Source: Gordonia zhenghanii (GTDB lineage Bacteria; Actinomycetota; Actinomycetes; Mycobacteriales; Mycobacteriaceae). From it: 64,000 bases of DNA. The notes under the pieces were generated by a model. It did not search any database. It was given only the letters and a program-made list of their open reading frames with translations, and had not been told where the DNA came from. The DNA lies in assembly GCF_021738965.1 (NCBI RefSeq), contig NZ_JAKKOQ010000005.1, positions 62,001-126,000 of the forward strand. The letters are read 5' to 3'. Of this stretch, positions 40,731 to 50,281 are shown one piece after another. Position numbers and translations under genes: made by a program. Position 1 is the first letter of the stretch, and every line of letters starts with the position of its first letter.

Positions 40731-40760
40731 ACCATGACTCTATAAACATAGAGTCATGGT
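40731..40760. promoter_or_regulatory. Perfect palindromic operator between tetR and ATPase gene
   Basis: Two 13-bp arms, ACCATGACTCTAT and ATAGAGTCATGGT, flank the spacer AAAC with no mismatch. The right arm contains the ATG at 40756. A further half-copy, ACTCTAT, lies at 40721-40727, next to the tetR start. The dyad is of TetR-operator type and would close both genes. Confidence 0.8.
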
Positions 40761-41799
40761 CATGAGGTCACTCCGGACGAACTGGCGGCGCTCGAGGGCG
40801 GCGGTCACTCGCGACGACGTCGCCGTGCACGCCGCTGTCCGCGGCATGACGCTGACTCCGGCCCAGGAACGGGTGGCGGCAGCCTTGACGGCCTCCGCTG
40901 AGGCGCCCACGGTCGGCGGGCGCCCGGTCGGGGTGTACGTGGTCGGGCCGCCCGGGACCGGGAAGACTGCCGTCGTCGACTGGTGGATCGGGGCGTGCGG
41001 GGCGGCCGGAAGACCGAGAGTGCTGCGCAGACACCTGCACGAGTTCTTCGCGGACCTGCATCGAGGGATCGGCGTGCACGGCGGATGGGAGTCGGGTCTG
41101 GAGGCCGTGACTGGCCGAAGTGGTCGGCAGGTCGACGTGGTGTGCCTCGACGAGTTCACCGTTCACGATCCGGCAGACGGAGTGTTTCTCGATCGGGTGT
41201 TGCGGACGCTGGCCGCGCGAGGGACGCGGATCGTCGTGACGTCGAACCGCCTGCCGGCGGAGTTGATGCCGAACCCGTTGTTTCACGCGGGTTTCGAGCC
41301 GACCATCGAGGCGATCGAGGCGATGTTCACGATCGTGTCCCTCGCCGACGGCGAGGACATGCGCGTCGCGGCGGGGCGCGACTCGGGGTTCGACTCGGGC
41401 GTGTGGCACGAGGCATCGAGCCGGGGCTCGGCCGGGCGCGAGCGAGTCGTGCGGCCGGGGTCGCAGCCGTTCCCGGTGGTCGAAGGGTCCGACGGCGGGG
41501 TACGGATCGACTTCGCCGATCTGTGCGACCGGCCGACGAATGCCGCGGACTACCTGTGGCTCGCCCGGGAGTACGCCGCGATGACGGTGACCGGCGTGCG
41601 ATGCGATCTCGGTCGGCCGTCGCTCGCTCGCTGGGCCGCGCTGCTCGACGTGTTGTACGACGCCGATGTCCGGGTCGACGTCCACGCGATGTGCAGTCGT
41701 TCGGCGATGGCGGCCGCACTGACCGCCGCGCTGCCGGATGCGGCGCGGACAGTCAGTCGGATGGGCGCCTGGTTTCCGGCAGGGTGTCTCGCGCCGTGA
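40756..41799 (+). CDS. AFG1/ZapE-like ATPase
   Basis: This is a P-loop ATPase of the AFG1 (ZapE) family, 347 residues. Walker A GPPGTGKTAVVDWW is near residue 65 and Walker B VVCLDEFTVHDPAD near 130, with the family's sensor VVTSNRLPAEL following. ZapE acts at the division ring in E. coli, and mitochondrial AFG1 in protein quality control. The start may be 40756 or the ATG at 40762; the first lies inside the operator palindrome. Its last 47 bp overlap the convergent map gene. Confidence 0.87.
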   Translation: MVMRSLRTNWRRSRAAVTRDDVAVHAAVRGMTLTPAQERVAAALTASAEAPTVGGRPVGVYVVGPPGTGKTAVVDWWIGACGAAGRPRVLRRHLHEFFADLHRGIGVHGGWESGLEAVTGRSGRQVDVVCLDEFTVHDPADGVFLDRVLRTLAARGTRIVVTSNRLPAELMPNPLFHAGFEPTIEAIEAMFTIVSLADGEDMRVAAGRDSGFDSGVWHEASSRGSAGRERVVRPGSQPFPVVEGSDGGVRIDFADLCDRPTNAADYLWLAREYAAMTVTGVRCDLGRPSLARWAALLDVLYDADVRVDVHAMCSRSAMAAALTAALPDAARTVSRMGAWFPAGCLAP

Positions 41800-42568
41800 G
41801 CACACGCGGACCATCGTCGGTGACGGCGACGGTGTGCTCGGAGTGGGCGGTCATCGAGCCATCGGCCGAGCGCAGGGTCCAGCCGTCGGGGTCGTGGACC
41901 AGTCGTTCGGCGCCTGCGGACCACCACGGCTCGAGTGCCAGCGTCATGCCCGGCCGCAGGACCGGCCCGCGGCCCGCGCGGCCGACGTTCGGCACATGCG
42001 GATCCTCGTGCATCGTCCGCCCGATGCCGTGGCCGCCGTACTCGGTGTTGACGCGGTAGCCCGCCGCTCGGGCGACGTCGAAGATCGCGGCCGAGACGTC
42101 GCCGAGCCGGCCGCCCGGTGTCATCGCAGCGATCGCGGCGTCGAGGGCCCGCTCGGTGGAGGCGATCAGCCGTGAGTCGGGGTGATCGGCGCCGGTGCTG
42201 GGGTCGGTGTCGTCTCGGACGCGGACGGTGACCGCGGAGTCGGCAGCCCAGCCGTCGATCGTCACCGCGAAGTCGAGAGTCAAGACGTCGCCGTCGACGA
42301 GGACGTGGTCACGGGGGAGTCCATGCAGCACCGCGTCGTTGACCGACAGGCAGATCACGTTCCGGAACGGTCCCTCGCCGAACGACGGCGCGTAGTCCCA
42401 GTAACAGCTCACGGCTCCGCGGTCGGCGATCATCGTGCGTGCGCGCTGCTCGAGATCGAGGACATTGACCCCGGGTCGAGCGCGGTGCGACAGATCGCTC
42501 AGCACCTCGCCGACGAACTGGCCGGTGACAGCCATCTTCTCGATCTCTGCGGGAGTCTTCAGCTCCAT
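41753..42568 (-). CDS. map: Type I methionine aminopeptidase
   Basis: This metalloprotease removes N-terminal Met. It has 271 residues. Metal ligands are visible as the Asp in LTLDFAVTIDGWAADSAVTV (two Asp), the His in GGHGIGRTMHEDP, and the Glu residues in LALEPWW and AHSEHTVAVT. The N-terminus ELKTPAEIEKMAVTGQFVGEVL is typical. The ATG at 42568 was chosen. It overlaps the 3' end of the convergent ATPase gene. A housekeeping or second copy cannot be told apart from the window. Confidence 0.95.
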   Translation of the reverse strand: MELKTPAEIEKMAVTGQFVGEVLSDLSHRARPGVNVLDLEQRARTMIADRGAVSCYWDYAPSFGEGPFRNVICLSVNDAVLHGLPRDHVLVDGDVLTLDFAVTIDGWAADSAVTVRVRDDTDPSTGADHPDSRLIASTERALDAAIAAMTPGGRLGDVSAAIFDVARAAGYRVNTEYGGHGIGRTMHEDPHVPNVGRAGRGPVLRPGMTLALEPWWSAGAERLVHDPDGWTLRSADGSMTAHSEHTVAVTDDGPRVLTARDTLPETRRPSD

Positions 42569-42648
42569 CAAGGTGTTCTCCGTTCGCAGTGGGATAGTTC
42601 CGCGTCCTCGCCTGTGCTTGCGCAGCCTCGTGCACGTATACGCACCTT

Positions 42649-42692
42649 CATTGCGTCTCCGCATGCTCAGCGGAGGCTGCTAAGACGCAATG
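42649..42692. repeat. Nested inverted repeat upstream of map
   Basis: CATTGCGTCT (42649-42658) and AGACGCAATG (42683-42692) are perfect complements. An inner CTCCGC (42657-42662) pairs with GCGGAG (42670-42675). The site lies in the 181-bp gap between the DUF3099 gene and map and can be an attenuator, terminator or operator. The rest of the gap holds nothing I recognise. Confidence 0.7.
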
Positions 42693-42749
42693 ATGCGGTG
42701 ATACGCGATCTGATGCGGCGGCACGAGAACGCAGGCTGCGGTCTGGTCG

Positions 42750-43187
42750 TCAGTCGTCGTCGACGCCCCGGCGCTCGTCGGACCCGGGCCGGTCACTCGA
42801 CTGCTCGTCACTGGACTGGGCGTCGATTACCGGGTGATCGCCGTCGTCGAAGCGGTCTCGCGGTGCGGGACGATCCGCGAGCTCGGGTGAACCGACGACG
42901 CGGTTCGGTCCGTAATGGTAGGTCGCGACCTCCCCGCGTCGACGCGGCTCGGCGTCGTTGGCGCGCAGCACGGCGATCCAGGGGATCGGGATCGACACGA
43001 CGATGATCGCCAACGCGATCCATCCGTTCTGGGTCGTCGCGTAGACGATCGATGCGATGATCAGCGCGGGAACGCGAACGCTCATCATGACCAGATACCG
43101 TCGCTTTCGCGCACGGAAGGCCGCGTCCTGATCCTGCTCGGCGCCGGTGATCAGGAAAGTGTTCGGGTCGGATTCGTCGTGCGCCAT
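42750..43187 (-). CDS. DUF3099 membrane protein
   Basis: This is a 145-residue membrane protein of the DUF3099 family. The conserved N-terminal part is TFLITGAEQDQDAAFRARKRRY, followed by two membrane helices (about residues 33-50 and 55-72) and an acidic, hydrophilic tail. A GGAGGT site precedes the ATG at 43187. It is divergent from the DUF3039 gene. The function is unknown. Confidence 0.85.
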   Translation of the reverse strand: MAHDESDPNTFLITGAEQDQDAAFRARKRRYLVMMSVRVPALIIASIVYATTQNGWIALAIIVVSIPIPWIAVLRANDAEPRRRGEVATYHYGPNRVVGSPELADRPAPRDRFDDGDHPVIDAQSSDEQSSDRPGSDERRGVDDD

Positions 43188-43222
43188 ACCTCCATGGTTC
43201 CACAGTGAGTAACAATGGCTTC

Positions 43223-43453
43223 ATGGCAACGCAGACGATCGAACGCCCGGACATCGACGAGCGGACTGAACAAGACGATGACACACCCAAGGTCTTCCAC
43301 TATGTGAAGAAGAACCAGATCGTGGAGAGCGCGGTGATGGGCAATCACGTCGTCGCGCTGTGCGGCGAGGTCTTTCCCGTCACCAAGCAGGCGAAGCCCG
43401 GTTCGCCGGTGTGCGAGAAGTGCAAGAAGATCTTCGCGAAGATGAAGAAGTAG
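43223..43453 (+). CDS. DUF3039 protein
   Basis: This is a 76-residue protein with four potential metal ligands: Cys in VVALCGEVFP and the pair in VCEKCKKIF. The core FHYVKKNQIVESAVMGNHVVAL is strongly conserved in actinobacteria. The ATG at 43223 is preferred to a GTG six codons upstream, because the family usually begins at MATxTIERPD. A small zinc-binding role is likely by sequence; its partner is unknown. Confidence 0.87.
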   Translation: MATQTIERPDIDERTEQDDDTPKVFHYVKKNQIVESAVMGNHVVALCGEVFPVTKQAKPGSPVCEKCKKIFAKMKK

Positions 43454-44560
43454 TCACTCGCGAGAGTTACGCCGGGTGATGGCCCGGTTTCGCAGCGTGT
43501 CGGTCAGTTCCGTGGTCTGCGTCGTCACCCAGTGGCGCATCACGGGACTGTTCTGGCGGCTCGGCCAGAATTCCTGACACGCTGCGTTGAACTCTGCGCC
43601 CAGCACGATCGCGAAGCCCAGGAAGTAGGTGAACAGCAGGAACGCGATAGGCGTCGCGAGCGCGCCGTAGGTGTAGCCGGTCTTTGCGAGAGTCGTCAGG
43701 TACGCGCGGAGGACATAGCTCGCGAGCCAGAATCCGACGCCCGCGAGTATCGCGCCCGGAACCAGGCGACGCCGTGGTGGCGGATAGGGAAGTGCGAAGC
43801 GGTACAGCGCCGACAAAGCGCCGATCAACAGCAGGCCGACGAATGGGAAGTACCCCCAGTCGACGAGTTCGGCCACCGCCGGACCCCACGACTGGGGCAG
43901 CACGTTCTGCAAGTAGGTCGGACCGAGAGCGACCAACGGCAGGACGAAGATCGCCATGATCAAGAAGAACAAGTAGATGATGAGGGCGAAGATCCTCTGC
44001 CACACCGGATTTCGCACCTGATGCTGGTGGTGCGCGTGGACGATCGACGACACGAAGCACGACATCGCCGACGACCCGGCCCACAGCGACAGCACGAAAC
44101 TCAACGACATCACCGTCACCCGGCCACGGCTGAGGACGTTGTCCACTGTCGGCTCGATCAAGTCGGTCACCACCTGGTCGCTGAACGTCCGCTCGGCGAA
44201 CGACATGATGCGCTGGGAGATGACGTCGATGGTGTCCGGGCCGAACCAGCCCGCAATGTAGCCGATGCTGCCGAGTACACCGAGGATCAGGGGAGGCAAT
44301 GACAACGCCTGCCAGAACGCGGCCTGTGCCGCCCAGCCGATGATCGAATCGTCCCAGCATTTGACCGTCGTCCGCCACGCCAGCGCAGGGAGACTGCGCA
44401 GTACCGGTCGTCGCGGACCACTCGGCGGATCGTCGAAGTCGCGGGTAGGGGACACCGACGCCGAGGCCTCCGATGCGGGCTCTGCGGCGTCGTCGTCGTA
44501 CTGCGTGCCGTGAGTGCTGATGAGACAAGCATGGCCGATGGCGGGTTCGGGATCGATCAC
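43454..44560 (-). CDS. YihY/UPF0761 membrane protein
   Basis: This is a polytopic membrane protein of 368 residues. After about 60 mostly hydrophilic residues come six hydrophobic segments between about residues 80 and 345, with the family pattern WQALSLPPLILGVLGSIGYI and GYTYGALATPIAFLLFTY. Members were once called ribonuclease BN by mistake; the true function is not established. The start is uncertain: GTG at 44560 is taken, but ATG at 44656 is possible. It ends directly after the convergent DUF3039 stop. Confidence 0.82.
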   Translation of the reverse strand: MIDPEPAIGHACLISTHGTQYDDDAAEPASEASASVSPTRDFDDPPSGPRRPVLRSLPALAWRTTVKCWDDSIIGWAAQAAFWQALSLPPLILGVLGSIGYIAGWFGPDTIDVISQRIMSFAERTFSDQVVTDLIEPTVDNVLSRGRVTVMSLSFVLSLWAGSSAMSCFVSSIVHAHHQHQVRNPVWQRIFALIIYLFFLIMAIFVLPLVALGPTYLQNVLPQSWGPAVAELVDWGYFPFVGLLLIGALSALYRFALPYPPPRRRLVPGAILAGVGFWLASYVLRAYLTTLAKTGYTYGALATPIAFLLFTYFLGFAIVLGAEFNAACQEFWPSRQNSPVMRHWVTTQTTELTDTLRNRAITRRNSRE

Positions 44561-44601
44561 CGACCCGCCGATGGCGTGGCGGGAGTGTCTGAGCCAGGGG
44601 C

Positions 44602-44607
44602 TAGAAT
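44602..44607 (+). promoter_or_regulatory. Candidate -10 box before the SF2 helicase
   Basis: TAGAAT is a good -10 hexamer. It would give a leader of nearly 90 bases to the GTG at 44701. The -35 region is not convincing. Confidence 0.4.
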
Positions 44608-44700
44608 CAATCTCGTATCCGTGCACCGAAGCGGCCTCGCGAAGGCTGTCGGACACGCATGCCAGGGGGAGAGTTCACAAGTCGATCTGTCAGGAGCAAG

Positions 44701-46443
44701 GTGACCAGTACCGATGTCGACGCCGACCGCCGAATTGCATCGGGGGCGCCGCTGCGCGCGTGGCAGCGACGGGCGCTCACCAGGTATCTGACGTCCCGAC
44801 CGACCGATTACCTCGCGGTCGCGACCCCGGGTGCAGGCAAGACGACGTTCGGTCTGCGGGTCGCGGCCGAACTGCTCGCGGATCGCACCGTGGAGCGCAT
44901 CACCGTCGTCGCGCCGACCGAGCACCTCAAACATCAGTGGGCGGCGTCGGCGGCTCGCAACGGCATCGCGCTCGATCCGAACTTCTCCAACTCGACCGGC
45001 TCCACGAGCTCGGACTTCGACGGCGTCGTCCTCACCTACGCGCAGGTGGCCGCACACCCGTTCCGGCACCGCGTCCGCACCGAGCAGTATCGGACGCTGG
45101 TGATTCTCGACGAGATCCACCACGGCGGCGACGCCAAGTCGTGGGGCGACGGAATCCGGGAAGCCTTCAGCGACGCGACGCGGCGTCTGTCGCTCACGGG
45201 TACGCCGTTCCGGTCGGACGACTCACCGATCCCGTTCGTCACCTACGAGTCGGAGCCGGGCGGCGGACAGCGATCGCGTGCCGACAGCTCATACGGCTAT
45301 GCCGAAGCGTTGCGCGACGGCGTCGTGCGCCCCGTGGTGTTCTTGGCGTACTCCGGTGAGGCGAGCTGGCGTACCAGCGCGGGTGAGGAGTTCACCGCCC
45401 GTCTGGGCGAGCCGCTGTCGGCCGAGCAGACGGCACGCGCATGGCGTACAGCGCTCGATCCGCACGGTGACTGGATCTACGCGGTCTTCACCGCGGCGCA
45501 CCGCCGCCTGACGCGACTGCGCGAATCCGGGGTGCCTGATGCCGGCGGCCTCGTGATCGCGACCGATCAGCAGAACGCGCGCGACTACGCGGATCTCCTG
45601 CTGTCCATCACCGGGAAGAAGCCGACGGTCGTGCTGTCGGACGATCCCAAGTCGTCGTCGCGGATCGAGACCTTCTCGAACTCGACCGACGAGTGGATGG
45701 TCGCGGTCCGCATGGTGTCCGAAGGCGTCGACGTCCCGAGGCTGTCGGTCGGCGTCTACGCGACCAACGCGTCGACCCCGCTGTACTTCGCGCAGGCGAT
45801 CGGCCGTTTCGTCCGGTCCCGCCGCCCCGGCGAGACAGCGAGCGTCTTCCTCCCGTCGGTCCCGGTCCTGCTCCAGCTCGCCAGCGAACTGGAGGCGGAG
45901 CGCGATCACGTGCTCGGCAAACCGCATCGGGAGTCCGACGGGCTGGACGACGGGTTGCTCACCGAGGCGAACAAGCGGGAAGACGAGCCGGGTGAGGACG
46001 AGAAGCCGTTCCAGTCGCTGCACGCCGACGCCGAACTCGACCAGGTGATCTATGACGGGTCGTCGTTCGGCACGTCGACACTCGTGGGGTCGGACGAGGA
46101 GTCCGACTATCTCGGGCTCCCGGGCCTCCTGGACGCCGATCAGGTACGCACGCTGCTCCAGCAGCGTCAGGCGCAGCAGGTCACGAACCGGAGCACCGCG
46201 CGTCCGCGGGAGGACGATCAGGCGAAGGCCGCACCGAACCCCGCCGAACGTGGCACGGGGGAGAACCTGCTCGCCCTCCGTAAAGAACTGAACACTCTCG
46301 TCGCACTGCACAATCAGCGCACCGGTCGCCCACACTCGATGGTGCACAAAGAACTGCGCTCGCGACTCGGCGGTCCGCCGACGGCGATGGCGACCGCAGA
46401 CCAACTCAACGAGCGGATTCAAGCGCTGCGCGCGTGGAAGTGA
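44701..46443 (+). CDS. DEAD/DEAH-box (XPB-like) helicase
   Basis: This is a superfamily-2 helicase of 580 residues. Motif I ATPGAGKTT is near residue 42, motif II LDEIHHGGD near 138, motif III SLTGTPFRSD near 165 and motif VI QAIGRFVRSRRPGE near 375. A hydrophilic tail with a terminal helical part follows. The GTG at 44701 has AGGAGC upstream; an ATG 14 codons earlier is possible. Such helicases neighbour sigA in actinobacteria. The substrate is not known. Confidence 0.88.
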   Translation: MTSTDVDADRRIASGAPLRAWQRRALTRYLTSRPTDYLAVATPGAGKTTFGLRVAAELLADRTVERITVVAPTEHLKHQWAASAARNGIALDPNFSNSTGSTSSDFDGVVLTYAQVAAHPFRHRVRTEQYRTLVILDEIHHGGDAKSWGDGIREAFSDATRRLSLTGTPFRSDDSPIPFVTYESEPGGGQRSRADSSYGYAEALRDGVVRPVVFLAYSGEASWRTSAGEEFTARLGEPLSAEQTARAWRTALDPHGDWIYAVFTAAHRRLTRLRESGVPDAGGLVIATDQQNARDYADLLLSITGKKPTVVLSDDPKSSSRIETFSNSTDEWMVAVRMVSEGVDVPRLSVGVYATNASTPLYFAQAIGRFVRSRRPGETASVFLPSVPVLLQLASELEAERDHVLGKPHRESDGLDDGLLTEANKREDEPGEDEKPFQSLHADAELDQVIYDGSSFGTSTLVGSDEESDYLGLPGLLDADQVRTLLQQRQAQQVTNRSTARPREDDQAKAAPNPAERGTGENLLALRKELNTLVALHNQRTGRPHSMVHKELRSRLGGPPTAMATADQLNERIQALRAWK

Positions 46444-46461
46444 CGGCCGTGGAAGTGACGG
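46433..46461. repeat. 14-bp tandem repeat over the helicase stop
   Basis: CGTGGAAGTGACGG at 46433-46446 is repeated exactly at 46448-46461. The second copy repeats the C-terminal Trp-Lys codons and the TGA in the same frame (15-bp period). Confidence 0.9.
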
Positions 46462-46493
46462 TGTAGTCGGCTGAAGAGCTGCAGACAGCGAAA

Positions 46494-46528
46494 GAGGGAG
46501 GCGAGCCGATGATCGGCTCGCCTCCCTC
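46494..46528. terminator. Bidirectional terminator between helicase and DUF7455 genes
   Basis: The 35-bp palindrome has 17-bp arms (46494-46510, 46512-46528) around one base; the innermost pairs must open to form a loop. It lies between convergent genes and can serve both. Confidence 0.8.
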
Positions 46529-46574
46529 GTATCGTTCGACGACTATGTCTCGCGTGAAGGGCGCTGGGTTCGGC

Positions 46575-46772
46575 TCACTCCGAGATCGACACCACTGCGC
46601 CGACTTCGACGAGGCGCGCCTCGTGGTCGTTGTAGTGGTGACGGCAGAAGAGGAGCTCTCCGCCTGTCGGGAGCTCGGCACGCACCTTGGCCGCAGCGCT
46701 GCAACGGTCGCAGCGATCGGCGGCGGTCAGGCCAGTGGAGACGAGTGTGTCGGGCGTTGCGATGTCAGGCAT
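46575..46772 (-). CDS. Small Cys/His-rich protein (DUF7455-like)
   Basis: This is a 65-residue protein with the pattern RCDRCSAAAKVRA and LLFCRHHYNDHE, a Cys-x2-Cys followed by Cys-x-His-His, which probably binds zinc. Similar proteins lie by sigA throughout actinobacteria. The ATG at 46772 has a GAGGAA site. It is convergent with the helicase gene. The function is unknown. Confidence 0.8.
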   Translation of the reverse strand: MPDIATPDTLVSTGLTAADRCDRCSAAAKVRAELPTGGELLFCRHHYNDHEARLVEVGAVVSISE

Positions 46773-46866
46773 GGCTTCCTCCGTCCCTTCATATGACAGA
46801 TCCGAGTCGATCCGTCATGGCTTCACCTTGTCAGACGTATGGGGCCGCGTATTTGTTCCCTGAGAT

Positions 46867-46892
46867 CCCGGGTGTGTCGCAGGACACCCGGG
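46867..46892 (-). terminator. sigA terminator
   Basis: CCCGGGTGT (46867-46875) and ACACCCGGG (46884-46892) form a 9-bp stem with an eight-base loop, 17 bp beyond the sigA stop. A TTTTT lies between the stop and the stem, and not after it. Confidence 0.6.
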
Positions 46893-46908
46893 TTCGGCCC
46901 CGGAAAAA

Positions 46909-48279
<1,371 letters not shown>

Positions 48280-48390
48280 GTACAACCTTTCGACTGTTCT
48301 CACGTGCGGCACGGTTGATCGCATCCTGAATTAGAACGTGATGCCGTGGGTGAAGGGGCTTGAGGCTTCGGTGCGGGACCGATGTGTTCC

Positions 48391-48396
48391 ATTGTA
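48391..48396 (-). promoter_or_regulatory. Candidate -10 box of sigA
   Basis: TACAAT on the minus strand lies in the 136-bp gap behind ppgK and would give a leader of about 105 bases. A second weak -10 (TAATTC) is closer to the gene. The -35 is not clear. Confidence 0.35.
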
Positions 48397-48415
48397 ACTC
48401 TCGCCGCCGCGAAGC

Positions 48416-49243
48416 TCACATGCGCAGACCCTCGTCAACGGCCATCGCAGCGCCTACTATGCCCGCGGTGTTGCGCAGACTTGCCGCGATCACGGGCGTG
48501 TCGACGGTGAGCATCGGGATCCAGACGTCGGCCTTTCGGCTGATGCCGCCACCGACGACGAACAGGTTCGGGGAGAAGATCCGCTCGTAGTGCGCAAGGA
48601 CCCGAGAGACCTTTCCTGACCACTTGCGATACGACCAATCGTGGTCTTTGCGGACCTTCGCGGACGCTCGGGCCTCAGCGATTCGGCCGCCGACCTCGAG
48701 GTGGCCGAACTCGGTGTTCGGGACCAGTACACCGTCGTGGAAGAGTGCCGAACCGATGCCGGTCCCGAATGTCAGAAGGATCACCGTGCCTTCGTCGAGT
48801 CCGGGCCGTCCGCCGAACCGGACTTCGGCGAGTCCTGCAGCGTCAGCGTCGTTGAGACCCGCGACGGTGCGCCCGCCGAGGTGCTTGCCGAACAGGTCCT
48901 GAATGTCGGCGCCGTCCCACGAGGCGTCGATGTTGGCTGCCGATCGCACGATGCCGTCGCGCACCACTCCCGGGACGGTGATGCCGACGGGCCCGGTCCA
49001 GCCGAAGTGGTCGGTGATCTCCCGGCACGTCTGGGCCACTGCGTCGGGGGTCGCGGGCTGCGGAGTGTCGAGACGGAGGCGGTCACCGACGAACGACCCG
49101 GTGCGCAGATCGACCATCGCGCCTTTGACGCCCGATCCGCCGACGTCGATTCCGAATCCGATCTGCGGCGACGGGTCGTGTGTGCTGTCGGCCCCGAGGT
49201 AGGTAACGCGCCCGAGTGCTGCGCCGGACGGTGCGTCGGTCAT
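48416..49243 (-). CDS. ppgK: Polyphosphate glucokinase
   Basis: PpgK phosphorylates glucose with inorganic polyphosphate or ATP. It is a ROK-family kinase of 275 residues. The phosphate loop is IGFGIDVGGSGVKGAMVD and a second motif is TFGTGIGSALF. The order sigA-ppgK-suhB is the same as in M. tuberculosis (Rv2703-Rv2702-Rv2701c). The ATG at 49243 was chosen; a GTG 12 codons upstream cannot be excluded. Confidence 0.95.
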   Translation of the reverse strand: MTDAPSGAALGRVTYLGADSTHDPSPQIGFGIDVGGSGVKGAMVDLRTGSFVGDRLRLDTPQPATPDAVAQTCREITDHFGWTGPVGITVPGVVRDGIVRSAANIDASWDGADIQDLFGKHLGGRTVAGLNDADAAGLAEVRFGGRPGLDEGTVILLTFGTGIGSALFHDGVLVPNTEFGHLEVGGRIAEARASAKVRKDHDWSYRKWSGKVSRVLAHYERIFSPNLFVVGGGISRKADVWIPMLTVDTPVIAASLRNTAGIVGAAMAVDEGLRM

Positions 49244-49367
49244 CAGTGAATTCACTTTCGTGGGAGCGGACGTCGGCACGCCGGGAACATCGGCGTGACT
49301 CGGCGCGTCGTGTCGGTCGGAACACAGTGTGTCTGATCGGCAACTCTAAGGCACAGACGACCCGCCG

Positions 49368-49373
49368 TAGACT
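49368..49373 (+). promoter_or_regulatory. Candidate -10 box of suhB (leaderless)
   Basis: TAGACT is followed by seven bases and the GTG at 49381. The match and spacing are typical of a leaderless actinobacterial start. Confidence 0.55.
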
Positions 49374-49380
49374 CGACTGC

Positions 49381-50262
49381 GTGACCAGTTCCCCTGACCG
49401 TGCAGAAGAACTCTCCGTTGTCGCTCGCCGTGTTGCCGAAACGGCGGCACAGCACGTCCGCGTCCGCCGTTCCGAACTGTTCGCCCCGTGGGGCACCCGG
49501 TCCGACGACACGTCCGTGAGCGCGAAATCGACCCCGACCGACCCGGTGACCGTCGCCGACACCGAGACCGAGTCGCTGGTCCGGGAACTGCTGCAGGAGC
49601 AGCGTCCCGGCGACGCGATCCTCGGCGAGGAAGAGGGCGGCAGCGTCGACGTGCCCGACGGAGTCCGCTGGGTGGTCGACCCGATCGACGGCACGGTCAA
49701 TTTCTTGTACGGCATTCCGGCCTACGCAGTCTCGGTGGCCGCGCAGATCGGCGGTCGCTCGGTGGCTGGCGCGGTCGTGGACGTCGCTCGGGAGATCACG
49801 TACTGGGCGTGGTCGGGCGGCGGATCGTATGCGTGCGCCGGAAGTCAGCAGGAACCGATCGGCGCACCGATCCGCCTGCGCGCCAATTCAATCGACGACG
49901 TCAGCCTGGCGCTCGTCGCGACCGGCTTCGCTTACAACGCGAGCAGGCGAGCTCAGCAGGGCCGGCTGATGGCGGAACTGCTGCCTCGAGTACGTGACCT
50001 GCGTCGTATCGGTGCGGGCGCACTGGATCTGTGCATGGTCGCGTCCGGAGCCGTCGACGCGCACATCGAGCACGGCCTGAGTCCGTGGGACTGGGCTGCG
50101 GGCGGCTTGATCGCTGCTGAAGCGGGTGCACACGTGGTACTGCCGCCCGCGGACTCACGGTCGAGCGAGGGCGACGCGACGATCGCTGCGGCCCCGGGGA
50201 TCGCTGTGGACTTCCTTGCCGTTCTCGACGAGATCGGTGCCACCGGCCCGCTGCCTGAGTGA
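49381..50262 (+). CDS. suhB: Inositol monophosphatase family protein SuhB
   Basis: This is a Mg-dependent phosphatase of 293 residues. The metal site shows GEEEGG near residue 82, DPIDGTVNF near 100 and SPWDWAAGG near 237. It may provide inositol for phosphatidylinositol and mycothiol. It is divergent from ppgK. The GTG at 49381 follows a TANNNT box at seven bases. Confidence 0.94.
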   Translation: MTSSPDRAEELSVVARRVAETAAQHVRVRRSELFAPWGTRSDDTSVSAKSTPTDPVTVADTETESLVRELLQEQRPGDAILGEEEGGSVDVPDGVRWVVDPIDGTVNFLYGIPAYAVSVAAQIGGRSVAGAVVDVAREITYWAWSGGGSYACAGSQQEPIGAPIRLRANSIDDVSLALVATGFAYNASRRAQQGRLMAELLPRVRDLRRIGAGALDLCMVASGAVDAHIEHGLSPWDWAAGGLIAAEAGAHVVLPPADSRSSEGDATIAAAPGIAVDFLAVLDEIGATGPLPE

Positions 50263-50281
50263 GAGCTGCTGCCTGCGGCAG

